Origin: Pantoea cypripedii
GTDB taxonomy: Bacteria; Pseudomonadota; Gammaproteobacteria; Enterobacterales; Enterobacteriaceae
Reading direction: 5' to 3'
Length of the DNA: 64,000 nucleotides
NCBI RefSeq assembly: GCF_011395035.1
Contig: NZ_CP024770.1
Span: 495,785 to 559,784 of the forward strand
This document shows, one piece after another, positions 16,392-25,105 of the stretch. Each line of letters begins with the position of its first letter. Position 1 is the first letter of the stretch. The notes beneath the pieces were generated by a model. It ran no database searches and was not told where the DNA came from. It saw nothing but the letters and a program-made list of their open reading frames with translations. The translations under genes were made by a program, and so were the position numbers.

Positions 16392-16415
16392 GCTGGACGA
16401 TCGCGGTCGTCCAGC
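16392..16415 (+). terminator. Terminator hairpin of the PTS operon
   Basis: GCTGGACGA pairs perfectly with TCGTCCAGC around TCGCGG, 10 bases after the EIIA stop, followed by TTGCTTATCTT. It may also serve the convergent ybiI gene. Confidence 0.75.
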
Positions 16416-16419
16416 TTGC

Positions 16420-16686
16420 TTATCTTAACTGACTGTCTTTGCTGCCGCGTCGGTTGTAACCGCTGTGACTTGCCTCGCGCTTATCCCGCTCGCTCTGGCA
16501 TTTAATGCAATAGCGCACGCCGGGTAAGGCCTGCCGACGCGCCTCGGGGATTGGCTCTCCGCATTCATAGCAATACTCAGCGCTTTCGCCGTGCGCCAGG
16601 TGACTTCGCGCCCTGGCCACCGCATCATCGACAGTGGCGTCAATCTGATCCTGAACCGCACCATCGCCAGACCAGCCGCTAGCCAT
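16420..16686 (-). CDS. ybiI: DksA/TraR-type zinc-finger protein YbiI
   Basis: The 88-residue protein starts MASGW and ends GYNRRGSKDSQLR exactly like enterobacterial YbiI. It has a four-cysteine zinc finger (CYECGEPIP and CIKCQSE). It belongs to the DksA/TraR superfamily of RNA polymerase-associated small proteins, but it lacks the long coiled coil of DksA, and its role is not established. A GGAGGCGGAAT ribosome-binding site precedes the ATG. Confidence 0.92.
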   Translation of the reverse strand: MASGWSGDGAVQDQIDATVDDAVARARSHLAHGESAEYCYECGEPIPEARRQALPGVRYCIKCQSERDKREASHSGYNRRGSKDSQLR

Positions 16687-16779
16687 ATTCCGCCTCCTCT
16701 GTCTCCGTTAACCTTAAAAGAGTACAGTTAATCGCCCGTATTTGAGAAATCGGACGTTGCTCTTTTTAAGGTGACTGTG

Positions 16780-17115
16780 ATGATCAAACCAAAAACCAAT
16801 AACCGGCTCGACGAAGATATCTGCGTGCATATTTTCACCGCTTCGGCGGCGATGGTCGGCGTCTGTATCACCGTCATCGGTATTTTCCAGGTGATTACCG
16901 CCTTAAGGCGGGAAGATACGCTGGGTGACGATATGCTGGCCGTCAATGCCATTCTGTATCTGGTGACGACCATTATGTCCTACTGGGCGCTGCGCACCCG
17001 CAACCAGCGGCGCAATCATAAGCTGGAAAAGATGGTCGATATCCTTTTCCTTGTCGCATTAACCTTTACCACGGTGGCCGCCGGGGTGATCACCTGGGCA
17101 ATGACGTTCACATAA
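16780..17115 (+). CDS. Small inner-membrane protein of unknown function
   Basis: About 111 residues with three hydrophobic segments: IFTASAAMVGVCITVIGIFQV, an LYLVTTIMSYWAL stretch and a C-terminal FLVALTFTTVAAGVITWAM. A basic loop, RTRNQRRNHKLEK, separates the last two, which puts that loop in the cytoplasm by the positive-inside rule. The ATG at 16780 has AAGGTG upstream; a GTG at 16771 is also in frame. I do not recognise a named family. It stands alone and is divergent from ybiI. Confidence 0.7.
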   Translation: MIKPKTNNRLDEDICVHIFTASAAMVGVCITVIGIFQVITALRREDTLGDDMLAVNAILYLVTTIMSYWALRTRNQRRNHKLEKMVDILFLVALTFTTVAAGVITWAMTFT

Positions 17116-17144
17116 CATATCTGGATAAATCGCGCTGCTACAGA

Positions 17145-18308
17145 TCACTCATCCGGCCATCGCCAGGCAGGCACGTCCAGCATGTTCTGTCCCTTGATTC
17201 GCGTTTGTCCCAGCTCTTTTTCCAGTTCAATGATGTGGCATTCCGGGTCGCGCATCAGTGCATTCACCAGCCGGTTGGCATGTGATATCACCCAAATCTG
17301 CGTGTGCTGCGATGCCTGCAGAATCAACCGCGCCAGTGCGGGCAACAGGTCTGGATGCAGGCTGGTTTCCGGTTCGTTAAGCACCATCAGTTCAGGTGGG
17401 CGTGGCGTCATCAGCGCCGCAACCCAGAGGATAAAGCGCAACGTGCCATCAGATAATTCGGCAGCAGACAGAGGGCGCAACAGTCCCTTTTGGTGGAAGG
17501 CCAGCGAACTGCGCCCCTCCGAATGATGGATGACTTCGAGACGGCTGCCAGGAAAAGCATCATCAATTGCATGAGCCAGCGCGTGCCGGTCGCCGATTTC
17601 CATAATGGTCTGAAGCGCCGATGCCAGATCCCGCCCGTCATGATGCAGGACGGGCGTCCGCGTGAGCAGCTGTGCCTGGCGGGCGGGTGCATCTTTATCC
17701 GTGCGAAAATGATCGTAAAAGCGCCAGTTACGGATCGTTTCGCGTACCTGGAACACTTCAGGGGCGGCATGGGGATCGGCCAGCTGATCAAACATGCTGC
17801 CAAAAACAGGGACTTGCTGAGAGACGACTTGCCACTGCCGGTCTTCCCGGATCTTAATGAGGCTGGCTTTTCGTTCCACTAAGGAGGAAGCGGGGCGATA
17901 ATACGGGCCACTAAAAATGACTTCGCGCTTGATTTCCGGGTCATGGGCAAAGGCTGATGAACTCGGCGTTGGCAGACCGAGTGTGATGGCGTAGCCGAAA
18001 TGGTCACTGGCGAATCCCAGTTTCAGCCGCAGCACATTGTGGCGCGGCCCGCCTTCAATCGGCACCTCTCCACGCCTCATGCCAGGTGACAGCGTTTCTG
18101 GTCCGGCCCAGTATGTTGACGTCAGCCCGCCTTCTTCAGCCAGAGAACCAATCACCCCCTCTTTGGCCGTCTCCGCAAGCAGGCGCAGCGCCTTGTAGAG
18201 ATTGGATTTCCCGCTGCCATTTTCTCCCGTGATGACGTTCAGCCGCCCTAATGGCAGGGTGAGTTCGCAGATAGAACGATAATTGGCGATAGAAAAGCAG
18301 GTCAACAT
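17145..18308 (-). CDS. AAA-family ATPase (RecF/OLD-like, predicted)
   Basis: It has an N-terminal FSIANYRSICELTLPLGRLN followed by Walker A GENGSGKSN. The C-terminal half has an ABC-type signature-like stretch (LSDGTLRFILWVAAL), Walker B LMVLNEPETSLHP and a switch His in QIWVISHANRL. This is the layout of RecF/OLD-like single-polypeptide ATPases. The frame is open to 18404, with candidate starts at 18404 (GTG), 18374 and 18308. I chose 18308 because homologues usually begin a few residues before the NYRS motif. It stands alone with no nuclease or toxin partner, so no defence role is claimed. Confidence 0.82.
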   Translation of the reverse strand: MLTCFSIANYRSICELTLPLGRLNVITGENGSGKSNLYKALRLLAETAKEGVIGSLAEEGGLTSTYWAGPETLSPGMRRGEVPIEGGPRHNVLRLKLGFASDHFGYAITLGLPTPSSSAFAHDPEIKREVIFSGPYYRPASSLVERKASLIKIREDRQWQVVSQQVPVFGSMFDQLADPHAAPEVFQVRETIRNWRFYDHFRTDKDAPARQAQLLTRTPVLHHDGRDLASALQTIMEIGDRHALAHAIDDAFPGSRLEVIHHSEGRSSLAFHQKGLLRPLSAAELSDGTLRFILWVAALMTPRPPELMVLNEPETSLHPDLLPALARLILQASQHTQIWVISHANRLVNALMRDPECHIIELEKELGQTRIKGQNMLDVPAWRWPDE

Positions 18309-18638
18309 AGGCTCGGTTTTTCCCTGGGTAGTGATGCCAGCTGAGTTATCGGCAGGCAGGGTTTGCTCTGACATTCTTTGAAAGAGGGGCGACAGTGTTC
18401 CCACTCATACAAACCGTTAACTTATTGATGCTTCATTTGTTAGTCATAAAATTTCAGCATGAAATTCCCGTTCAGGATTTGCCAACTTATCCCTTCTGCG
18501 TGACAGTGTAACAAATGGAGGCTGGGTAACTCTGCTCTTGCCTGAATTTTGCAAGTAAACATGTATTTTACTGTGGGTTACATGGGTAAGTGGTACTGTG
18601 ACGACATTACCCTTCCTGTCAGTACCCAAAGGAAAAGC

Positions 18639-19154
18639 ATGTTAACCGGAAAATTTTTAATCAAGCCACTGTTAGTGGCATTAACTCTTTATACCTTCTT
18701 TTCATCCTTCGCTGTTGCTGCTCCTATGCCTGCCAATCGCGCAGAAGCACAAAAAGTCAGTAAGCATGTTGATTCAAACCTGCAAAATCAATGGGTTAAT
18801 TGCAGTTCGCAAGGCGAGATGAGTCAGGATAACTGCATGTATGGTTATATGGCGTTAACCTTCGATGATGCGATGAAAAAGGAAGGTTATAGCTATAAAG
18901 ATACGCTGCATCAGATTGCGCAAAGCAATTCGATGACCAGTTATATGGATTCGGGCCTGAAGTCTATGTTCTCGCCAATGGCCGCTTTACAAACCAAACA
19001 GGGGACAAAGTTTTTTGTCCAGCATGATCTGGTCTACAAAAAAGATGTGAAGGCATTACGTGGCATTTTTGCTGAGAATTACCCGGATGCGATCAAACAA
19101 AAGCAAGGGAAGCATCATTCCCGGAGATATGAAAACCTGTCAGATAGTCTGTAG
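18639..19154 (+). CDS. Exported protein of unknown function
   Basis: The start at 18639 has AAAGGAAAAGC upstream and gives a clear Sec signal peptide with a hydrophobic core LLVALTLYTFFSSFAVAA, cleaved near AAP. The mature part of about 140 residues is hydrophilic with a Cys pair (VNCSS and DNCMYGYM) that could form a disulphide. I do not recognise a family. It lies between the core-like region and the oxidoreductase-rich region, and its AT-richer codons differ from the genes to its left. Confidence 0.7.
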   Translation: MLTGKFLIKPLLVALTLYTFFSSFAVAAPMPANRAEAQKVSKHVDSNLQNQWVNCSSQGEMSQDNCMYGYMALTFDDAMKKEGYSYKDTLHQIAQSNSMTSYMDSGLKSMFSPMAALQTKQGTKFFVQHDLVYKKDVKALRGIFAENYPDAIKQKQGKHHSRRYENLSDSL

Positions 19155-19210
19155 CCTCATCGCCCAGCCAGATATGGCTGGGGGTTCCTCAGGATGGGAA
19201 TTAATACCTT

Positions 19211-20284
19211 TCAGGATGCAGCGGATCGCAAAAAACGGGCACTTAACGACATCGTTAAAGCCAGTAATACAATCCCAATAATAATACTGGCCACCCGAGT
19301 AGCCGCAGTGGACGGCTCTGTTCGCCAGACTTCATCCTGAATATAAACAATCAGCCAGGCCACAGTGAACTGGCTGCCAAAGTAACTTGCCTTTGTTCCC
19401 TGCTGCAGGATGCAACCCACGCCAAGCCCGACGACAAGTGTCATCAGATACAGTATCGGCCGCCCCTGTAATACGGGCATCATTACTAAGCTGAGCAGCG
19501 CCGCGGTAAGACAACCGAGCAACCGCTGTTTCATACGAGATACAACCTGCTGATTTGTGTCGGTTACGCCTTCCGGGAGGGTGAGTAACGCCAGCACAGT
19601 GATGATCGCTTGCCAAAAACCGGCAAGATTAAACGTGAGCAGAAGGGCGGTAACGAGGGTGATCGTCACACCACCCTGTAAAGCCAGCATTATCCGCATC
19701 CGGGCCTTAAGTGCCTCTTTGTGACCGGGAGGCTTAACGGCAGCGGCAGGGGCAGGGGCAAATTTACCTGTAAATCGCTGTAGCGATTTAAATAGCAGGT
19801 GAGTCAGTACGCATAGCGAGCAACCCAACGTGACCTCTGCGACACGTGCCCCGATAAAAATTTGTAAGTGGTGAATGTCGAGGGTGTGCTGCGCTTCTGC
19901 CATCACCATTATGGCTGTCACACCGCCAAGCACCCATGCATAAGAAAAGGCAGAACCATTTGCCAGCCAGACAGTCATTCCGCCTGTAAGCGCGGCTAAC
20001 AGCGTTAAAGCAATGGGATTGTGAGCGACGAGGGGCAACAAAATTAATGCAAGGCCACCTCCAGCCAGGGTTCCCAGTACCCGCTGAATGGCACGAACTA
20101 AACTGTCAACGGTGGTGTTTTTCATCACTGCGAAGCTGCTCAACGCTGCCCAGCCGGGATACGTCATTCCAGATGCATCAGAAATCAAAACGGTGAGAAG
20201 CACTGCGACGATGACCTGTAATGAGAACAACAGATGCGCCGGTGGGATCTGCCAGTCATTCCGCATAGTTTGAAAATGCATCAT
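19211..20284 (-). CDS. FUSC-family (aromatic acid exporter-like) inner-membrane protein
   Basis: The 357-residue protein is mostly hydrophobic, with two clusters of transmembrane segments separated by a cytoplasmic stretch near residue 180. It begins IPPAHLLFSLQVIVAVLLTV, and TYPGWAALSSFAVMKNTTVDSLVRAIQRVLGTLAGG is the FUSC signature. Related proteins (AaeB, YccS) export aromatic carboxylic acids. It is shorter than AaeB and has only the FUSC_2-type core. Two adjacent ATG codons follow an AGGAGATCAA ribosome-binding site. Confidence 0.85.
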   Translation of the reverse strand: MMHFQTMRNDWQIPPAHLLFSLQVIVAVLLTVLISDASGMTYPGWAALSSFAVMKNTTVDSLVRAIQRVLGTLAGGGLALILLPLVAHNPIALTLLAALTGGMTVWLANGSAFSYAWVLGGVTAIMVMAEAQHTLDIHHLQIFIGARVAEVTLGCSLCVLTHLLFKSLQRFTGKFAPAPAAAVKPPGHKEALKARMRIMLALQGGVTITLVTALLLTFNLAGFWQAIITVLALLTLPEGVTDTNQQVVSRMKQRLLGCLTAALLSLVMMPVLQGRPILYLMTLVVGLGVGCILQQGTKASYFGSQFTVAWLIVYIQDEVWRTEPSTAATRVASIIIGIVLLALTMSLSARFLRSAAS

Positions 20285-20350
20285 TTGATCTCCTCACACC
20301 CGGCATCCGACATCGGTGGCCACTCCCGATTTTGCAGCACTGCTAATGAC

Positions 20351-20377
20351 GAAGGGGCTGACATAGTCAGCCCCTTC
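20351..20377. terminator. Hairpin between the DoxX and FUSC genes
   Basis: GAAGGGGCTGAC pairs perfectly with GTCAGCCCCTTC around a 3-base loop, about 70 bases after the DoxX stop. It lacks a strong T tract on either strand but is a very stable stem, likely ending DoxX transcription before the FUSC promoter. Confidence 0.6.
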
Positions 20378-20447
20378 AATATCATTCTTAGCCTGCCAGG
20401 GATACCCTTCGAGGGTCTATTTCCCGTTTAGCAGCATATTCTTTTTC

Positions 20448-20855
20448 TCAGCGCGTATGGAAAGTTGGCTTCAGGGCATATTTACCGTCACCCGTCAGAG
20501 CAAGAACGATCAGACCCACAATCCAGAAAGCAGGGAATTCCCAGCCACCATTCGGATTAGTAAAGAAGAAACCGGCTGGGCCGTGGACGGTAAAAATGGC
20601 ACCCAGTAAAACCGGAATTAACACTACGGCCACTACGCGAGCATAAACACCGAGGATAAGTGCAATGGCACCCACAAATTCTACGGTCATAGTGACATAG
20701 GCCAGGCCACCAGGCAGGCCAAGTGAGGCGAAGAATTTTGCTGTCCCGGCGGGTGTGAAAACAAAAAACTTCAGACCGAAATGGGCCAGGAACAGGATAC
20801 CCAGCGCGATGCGCATGATAAGGGCGGCGTAAGGGGTGGTACGGTTGTCAGTCAT
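20448..20855 (-). CDS. DoxX-family membrane protein
   Basis: The 135-residue protein has four hydrophobic helices with the DoxX pattern ALIMRIALGILFLAHFGLK, then AKFFASLGLPGGLAYVTMTVEFVGAIALILG, and FTNPNGGWEFPAFWIVGLIVL. DoxX-like proteins are membrane subunits linked to thiol or quinol redox; many have unknown substrates. It has GAGAGGATATAACC before the ATG. It is divergent from nothing close, but the LysR gene at 20954-21868 reads in the same direction about 100 bases upstream. Confidence 0.87.
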   Translation of the reverse strand: MTDNRTTPYAALIMRIALGILFLAHFGLKFFVFTPAGTAKFFASLGLPGGLAYVTMTVEFVGAIALILGVYARVVAVVLIPVLLGAIFTVHGPAGFFFTNPNGGWEFPAFWIVGLIVLALTGDGKYALKPTFHTR

Positions 20856-20953
20856 GGTTATATCCTCTCAGGTAGTTGATAAGGAGAATGTACCTTCTTT
20901 CCGGAGAGAGTATTATCCGCCTCAAAAGGGCATGTTTATTTCCATTTTGGAAA

Positions 20954-21868
20954 TTATTGCCAACCCTTATCCCATTCAGGCTGACCAGCAAACACATTAA
21001 CCATGAAATCAATCAGGACGCGTGACTTGTGTGCAAGGTATTTGGCGGGTGGGAAAACAGCAAATAACCCCAGCGGCTGCGCCTCATAATGCTCAAGAAC
21101 GGGTACGAGAAGCCCCTGTTTCAATGCGTCACTGACGATAAAAGAGGGGAGACGGGTGATACCTAACCCGGAGCAGGCCGCCTGGAGGCAGACTTCAGCG
21201 TTTGAGAACTTCAGCCTGCCATGGACTGCCTGTAGCAGTTGCTCATTATGTTCATCGCGAAAAGGCCAATGCCAGGGATCGCGAAAATTGGTATCCACAA
21301 TGCATTCATGCTGTGAGAGTTGTTCCTGATGGAGCAGGGGAGCATGTTGTGACAGATATGCCGGAGAGGCCACCAGCACAATACGAATGTCAGATAACTT
21401 GCGGGCGATGAGGGTACTGTCAGTCAGATTACCGATGCGAATTGCAAGGTCAAAACCTTCATCAACGACGTTAACAGGACGATCGGAAAAACTGACATCT
21501 AATTCAATATCCGGAAATTTTTCGGCGAAACTGACGAGCGGCTTTGCAAGCTGAACAGACCCAAAGGAAACCGGAGCCGATATTCTCAGTATGCCTGACG
21601 GAGAGGCATGTGTATGGCGTATTGTATCGCTTAGTTCATCATAATCGGTCAGGATCTGCCGGACTCGCTCGTAATAGGCTTTACCCACTTCAGTCGAGGT
21701 TAGCGAACGAGTACTACGCCTGAAGAGGCTCGTTCCCAGCTCCTTCTCCAGCCGCGATATAAGCTTTGATGCCTGACCATGACTGGTACCTATACGCTGA
21801 GCTGCGGCAGTAAAACTACCTGTTTCCATGACTGCGATAAACATACGATCGCATTCCATTCTTTCCAT
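20954..21868 (-). CDS. LysR-family transcriptional regulator
   Basis: The 304-residue protein has the winged helix CDRMFIAVMETGSFTAAAQRIGTSHGQASKLISRLEKELG followed by FRRSTRSLTSTEVGKAYYERV, which places it in the CrgA/DmlR-like group with the RSTRS pattern. An AGGAGACTAAG ribosome-binding site precedes the start. Its target is not evident; the DoxX gene downstream and the hydrolase at 22451 upstream are the candidates. Confidence 0.92.
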   Translation of the reverse strand: MERMECDRMFIAVMETGSFTAAAQRIGTSHGQASKLISRLEKELGTSLFRRSTRSLTSTEVGKAYYERVRQILTDYDELSDTIRHTHASPSGILRISAPVSFGSVQLAKPLVSFAEKFPDIELDVSFSDRPVNVVDEGFDLAIRIGNLTDSTLIARKLSDIRIVLVASPAYLSQHAPLLHQEQLSQHECIVDTNFRDPWHWPFRDEHNEQLLQAVHGRLKFSNAEVCLQAACSGLGITRLPSFIVSDALKQGLLVPVLEHYEAQPLGLFAVFPPAKYLAHKSRVLIDFMVNVFAGQPEWDKGWQ

Positions 21869-22450
21869 CTTAGTCTCCTGCGATTAAGCCAGAAATCATT
21901 TTAAATGATTACTCCTTCATTTTGTTGAGCTTTTAACGAAGAGTGTGCTGGTAATTGATCGCGGCCATGCTGTTTCCAGCGTGGCATCACGTCTTGATAT
22001 CACTACCCCCAGCCTCTAGGCCTGGATAAAAAAAGTGGGCAATGCTGCCGTAGATCGCAAGCGATTCGTTATAGACCAACTATTTGTTAATTTTTCATAA
22101 TGAGAGAGGTTAAAATGTATTGTTGTTTTAACTTAAATAATGCATTTTTTAACTAAATTGCTCCTCGTTTTTTTCTGGGTTTTTATTTTAAATGATAATT
22201 ATAAAAATCCCCTGGGTTTCTTCTTCAAATCCGGTTCTTAAGGTAATAATCAATAGTCAATTTCAATCCCTTATTTATAAGTAATATTTATAAGTGAATT
22301 AAATATTAATCATCTAATCAATGCCATCTAATTGTGAAAGAATATCTTTTAATCGAATGAATCCTGGGAACGCATGCTTAATGGGAACGTCAAGTATCGC
22401 TTTGTAATCGATAACTCCACCCTGGCAACAGCAGAATGAGAGGAACACAA
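21869..22450. other. AT-rich intergenic region without a recognisable gene
   Basis: About 580 bases between the divergent LysR and Tat-hydrolase genes. It is strongly AT-rich from about 22080 to 22380, with several TAATNTT and TTGAC-like elements suited to promoters or H-NS binding. I see no gene, tRNA or clear palindrome in it. Confidence 0.5.
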
Positions 22451-23569
22451 ATGGAAAAGGATCTGAAACAAATTAGGGCTGATGCCCGCATTGAAGAAAA
22501 TGGATTACCTCGCAGAAAATTCCTGCAGGGTGCAGCGCTGGGCTCAGCGGCTTTGCTGGTAGCTAAATCAGGAATAGTAAATGCCGCTCCGGTGGTAACT
22601 AAAGCTGACCTGCCGTTGACACAAAAATGGGACAAAGTGTTCCCCCAAAGCAAAAAGGTTGACCATCAGAAGGTGACGTTCCTCAACCGTTATGGGATCA
22701 CCCTGGCGGCCGATTTGTACCTGCCGAAAAACCGGGCCGGTCAACGTCTGCCGGCTATTGCTGTCGGAGGCCCGTTTGGTGCTGTCAAAGAACAGTCATC
22801 CGGTTTATATGCCCAGACCATGGCCGAACGTGGTTTCATTACCCTGGCTTTTGATCCTTCCTACACCGGTGAGAGTGGTGGTGAGCCGCGAAATGTCGCC
22901 TCACCGGACATCAATACGGAAGACTTCAGTGCCGCCATTGACTATATCGGTCTGCATCCTTCGGTCGATCGGGAACGCATTGGCATTATCGGGGTATGTG
23001 GCTGGGGCGGAATGGCACTGAATGCAGTTGCTGTTGATAAAAGAGTGAAGGCTGTGGTCGCCAGCACTATGTACGACATGACCCGGGTCATGTCAAAGGG
23101 CTATAACGACAGTGTAACCCTCGCGCAGCGTACCCAGACGCTGGAAAATCTGGGCCGTCAGCGCTGGGTGGATGCTGAGAATGGCGAGCCAGCCTACCAG
23201 CCACCTTATAACCTATTAAAGGGGGGCGAGCCCCAGTTTATGGTGGACTATCACGATTACTATATGACGCCCCGGGGTTACCATCCGCGGGCTGTTAACT
23301 CGGGTAACGCCTGGACAATGACCACCCCTCTTTCCTTTATGAACATGCCAATACTGACCTACATCGCCGAAATTTCTCCCCGGCCGGTGTTGTTCATTCA
23401 TGGCGAAAAAGCCCATTCACTTTATTTCAGTCAAACTGCTTATGCAGCGGCCGCTGAGCCGAAAGAACTGATGATCATCCCGGGGGCTAACCATACCGAC
23501 CTGTATGACCGAGTTGATAAGATCCCGTTTGATAAACTGACTGACTTTTTCACCACACACCTCGTCTGA
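22451..23569 (+). CDS. Tat-exported alpha/beta hydrolase-like protein (paralogue of the one at 55425)
   Basis: The 372-residue protein has a twin-arginine leader (PRRKFLQGAALGSAALLVA, Arg at about 21-22) with cleavage likely after VNAA. The mature part is an alpha/beta hydrolase: RLPAIAVGGPFGAVKEQSSG, LAFDPSYTGESGG, and a C-terminal His in GANHTDLYD. At the nucleophile elbow it reads GVCGWGGMAL where the paralogue has GICASGGYSI. Ser is thus replaced by Trp and only the Cys (about 183) is shared, so it may use Cys or be inactive as an esterase. A GAGAGGAACAC ribosome-binding site precedes the ATG. Confidence 0.85.
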   Translation: MEKDLKQIRADARIEENGLPRRKFLQGAALGSAALLVAKSGIVNAAPVVTKADLPLTQKWDKVFPQSKKVDHQKVTFLNRYGITLAADLYLPKNRAGQRLPAIAVGGPFGAVKEQSSGLYAQTMAERGFITLAFDPSYTGESGGEPRNVASPDINTEDFSAAIDYIGLHPSVDRERIGIIGVCGWGGMALNAVAVDKRVKAVVASTMYDMTRVMSKGYNDSVTLAQRTQTLENLGRQRWVDAENGEPAYQPPYNLLKGGEPQFMVDYHDYYMTPRGYHPRAVNSGNAWTMTTPLSFMNMPILTYIAEISPRPVLFIHGEKAHSLYFSQTAYAAAAEPKELMIIPGANHTDLYDRVDKIPFDKLTDFFTTHLV

Positions 23570-23658
23570 GTGAGACCGAAACGAGGCCTGAATTTTCCAT
23601 TATGCCTCGTTAAAACACACAACAAACGTACAGCACCTGCAATCATAAGGAATCATGA

Positions 23659-23886
23659 GCATCGTACCAGGTCCCGGGTGCCGGCCACGTCGATCTCTAC
23701 GAAGATGGGGCTCCGACGGAGGCTGCCGGCGACATTGCTTATTACGCCCCGTGGGGAAACATGGCGTTTTACCGGGGACAGGGTCCGGATTCGCCGGGCG
23801 TCATTAGCATCGGGAAAATCCTCAATGGCTCTGTCGCAGAGCGTCAGCCAGGCTGGATCAATACAACTATCTCACGGGTTGAGTGA
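23659..23886 (+). pseudogene. 5'-truncated cyclophilin-like fold protein remnant
   Basis: This frame has no start codon and opens after a TGA at 23656, but it encodes the C-terminal half of the cyclophilin-like family: GHVDLYEDGAPTEAAGDIAY, YAPWGNMAFYRGQGP and GVISIGKILNG, ending in TGA. The intact relative at 51311 has the matching GDFSYYAPWGNIAVF block. The N-terminal half is deleted. It lies between the hydrolase and quinone reductase genes, so it marks a former operon member. Confidence 0.75.
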
Positions 23887-23910
23887 ACCCGTTCAACAGG
23901 AGGAATCAAC

Positions 23911-24888
23911 ATGTTTGCAATGGGACTGAATATTTATGGAGGCCCCGAAGTTCTGCGACCCGTAGAGCTTCCAACACCCCATCCTTTACCGGGGCAGGTG
24001 CGGGTAAAAGTTCGTGCGGCAGGGATAAATCCCGTCGATATCATGGTTCGTGAAGGTTCTCTGGCTGACTGGTTTGCCGGGGCACAGCTTCCGTATGTCC
24101 CCGGTATGGACATAGCCGGTACGATTGATGAAGTCGGTGATGACGTGGAGGTCGCATTGGGACTTACTGCTGGCCTGGCGGTAACGGGCGTGGTCGATAA
24201 CTTTGGCAGTTACGGGGGATACAGTGAGTATGTGTGTTTACCCGCCGCATCCGTAATTCCGATCCCTGCAGGAGCAACATTCCCGGCCGCAGCCTCTTTT
24301 CTGATGAATGCCTTAACAGCCCGCACCGCGCTGGATACGCTGGATTTGCCACCCGGAGCTGTCGTTCTGGTCACTGGTGCTGCAGGGGCCGTGGGCACCA
24401 GTACTGTCGCACTTGGGAGTCATGGCAACCTTACCATGCTGGCCGTTGCGTCACCGGCAGACGAGCCTTTCATGCGTTCAGTGGGTGCGAAAAGTGTGAT
24501 TGCACGTGGCGGTGATTTGGTGGCGAGTATCCTCAGTGTCTGTGCCCATGGTGTGGACGCAGTGGTCGATACAGCCGGTCTGGGAGAGCAGATAATTCCC
24601 GCCGTCCGTTCTGGCGGGACAGTGATCACGCTTCGTCCTGGCAATACAGACGGCTTTGAACGTGAAATTAAGGCGGTATTTGTTAATGTCAGGGAGCGCA
24701 TTACGGACCATGCTGCCCTTTCCCAGCTCGGGAAACTGACTGAAGAGGGGGGGGTATTGCCATTGAGGGTGGCAGCGGTCTATCCGGCTGTAGAAGCAGC
24801 GGCCGCGCATCGCCGCGTGGAAGAGGGGAGCCTGCGAGGGCGGATAATTCTTGATTTTACGGTTGCAGGTATCCCAGATAGGCAATGA
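23911..24888 (+). CDS. Zinc-independent MDR quinone oxidoreductase-like protein (NADPH-dependent)
   Basis: The 325-residue medium-chain dehydrogenase/reductase has VKVRAAGINPVDIMVREG and YVPGMDIAGTIDEVG in the catalytic domain. The NADPH-binding motif is VLVTGAAGAVGTSTVALG. No zinc-binding Cys or His cluster is present, as in quinone oxidoreductases (QOR/enoyl reductase type). It likely reduces quinones or alpha,beta-unsaturated carbonyls in the cytosol. It has an AGGAGGAATCAAC ribosome-binding site. Its stop overlaps the start of a truncated MFS gene by 4 bases. Confidence 0.88.
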   Translation: MFAMGLNIYGGPEVLRPVELPTPHPLPGQVRVKVRAAGINPVDIMVREGSLADWFAGAQLPYVPGMDIAGTIDEVGDDVEVALGLTAGLAVTGVVDNFGSYGGYSEYVCLPAASVIPIPAGATFPAAASFLMNALTARTALDTLDLPPGAVVLVTGAAGAVGTSTVALGSHGNLTMLAVASPADEPFMRSVGAKSVIARGGDLVASILSVCAHGVDAVVDTAGLGEQIIPAVRSGGTVITLRPGNTDGFEREIKAVFVNVRERITDHAALSQLGKLTEEGGVLPLRVAAVYPAVEAAAAHRRVEEGSLRGRIILDFTVAGIPDRQ

Positions 24889-25043
24889 AGATGATGAACC
24901 ATCACTCCCGATCCCGCCTTGCCAGGGGATCGGTACTGGCTTTGTCACTCTCGGCGTTTGCTTGGGTGGCATCGGAGTTCATGCCGGTCAGCCTGCGCAC
25001 GTCGATTGCCGCCGATCTGCATAGCAGTGAAGCATTAATCTGA
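24885..25043 (+). pseudogene. N-terminal fragment of an MFS efflux transporter
   Basis: A 52-codon frame starts in an ATGA overlap with the quinone reductase gene. It encodes LALSLSAFAWVASEFMPVSL followed by RTSIAADLHSSEA and a stop. The same first-helix sequence (ASEFMPVSLLTPIA) opens the complete MFS exporters at 41968 and 56913, which are about 400 residues. The rest of the gene is missing, so this is a deletion remnant. Confidence 0.75.
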
Positions 25044-25105
25044 TGTTTAACTCCTGACTCACCTGGGAGTGTTCCTCTATAAAGTAACTTTTGTAATAAT
25101 TCTAT

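Noticed and set aside
17145..18308. AAA ATPase considered as part of an anti-phage system
   Set aside because: No nuclease, toprim domain, effector or toxin gene is adjacent; neighbours are a small membrane protein and an exported protein.
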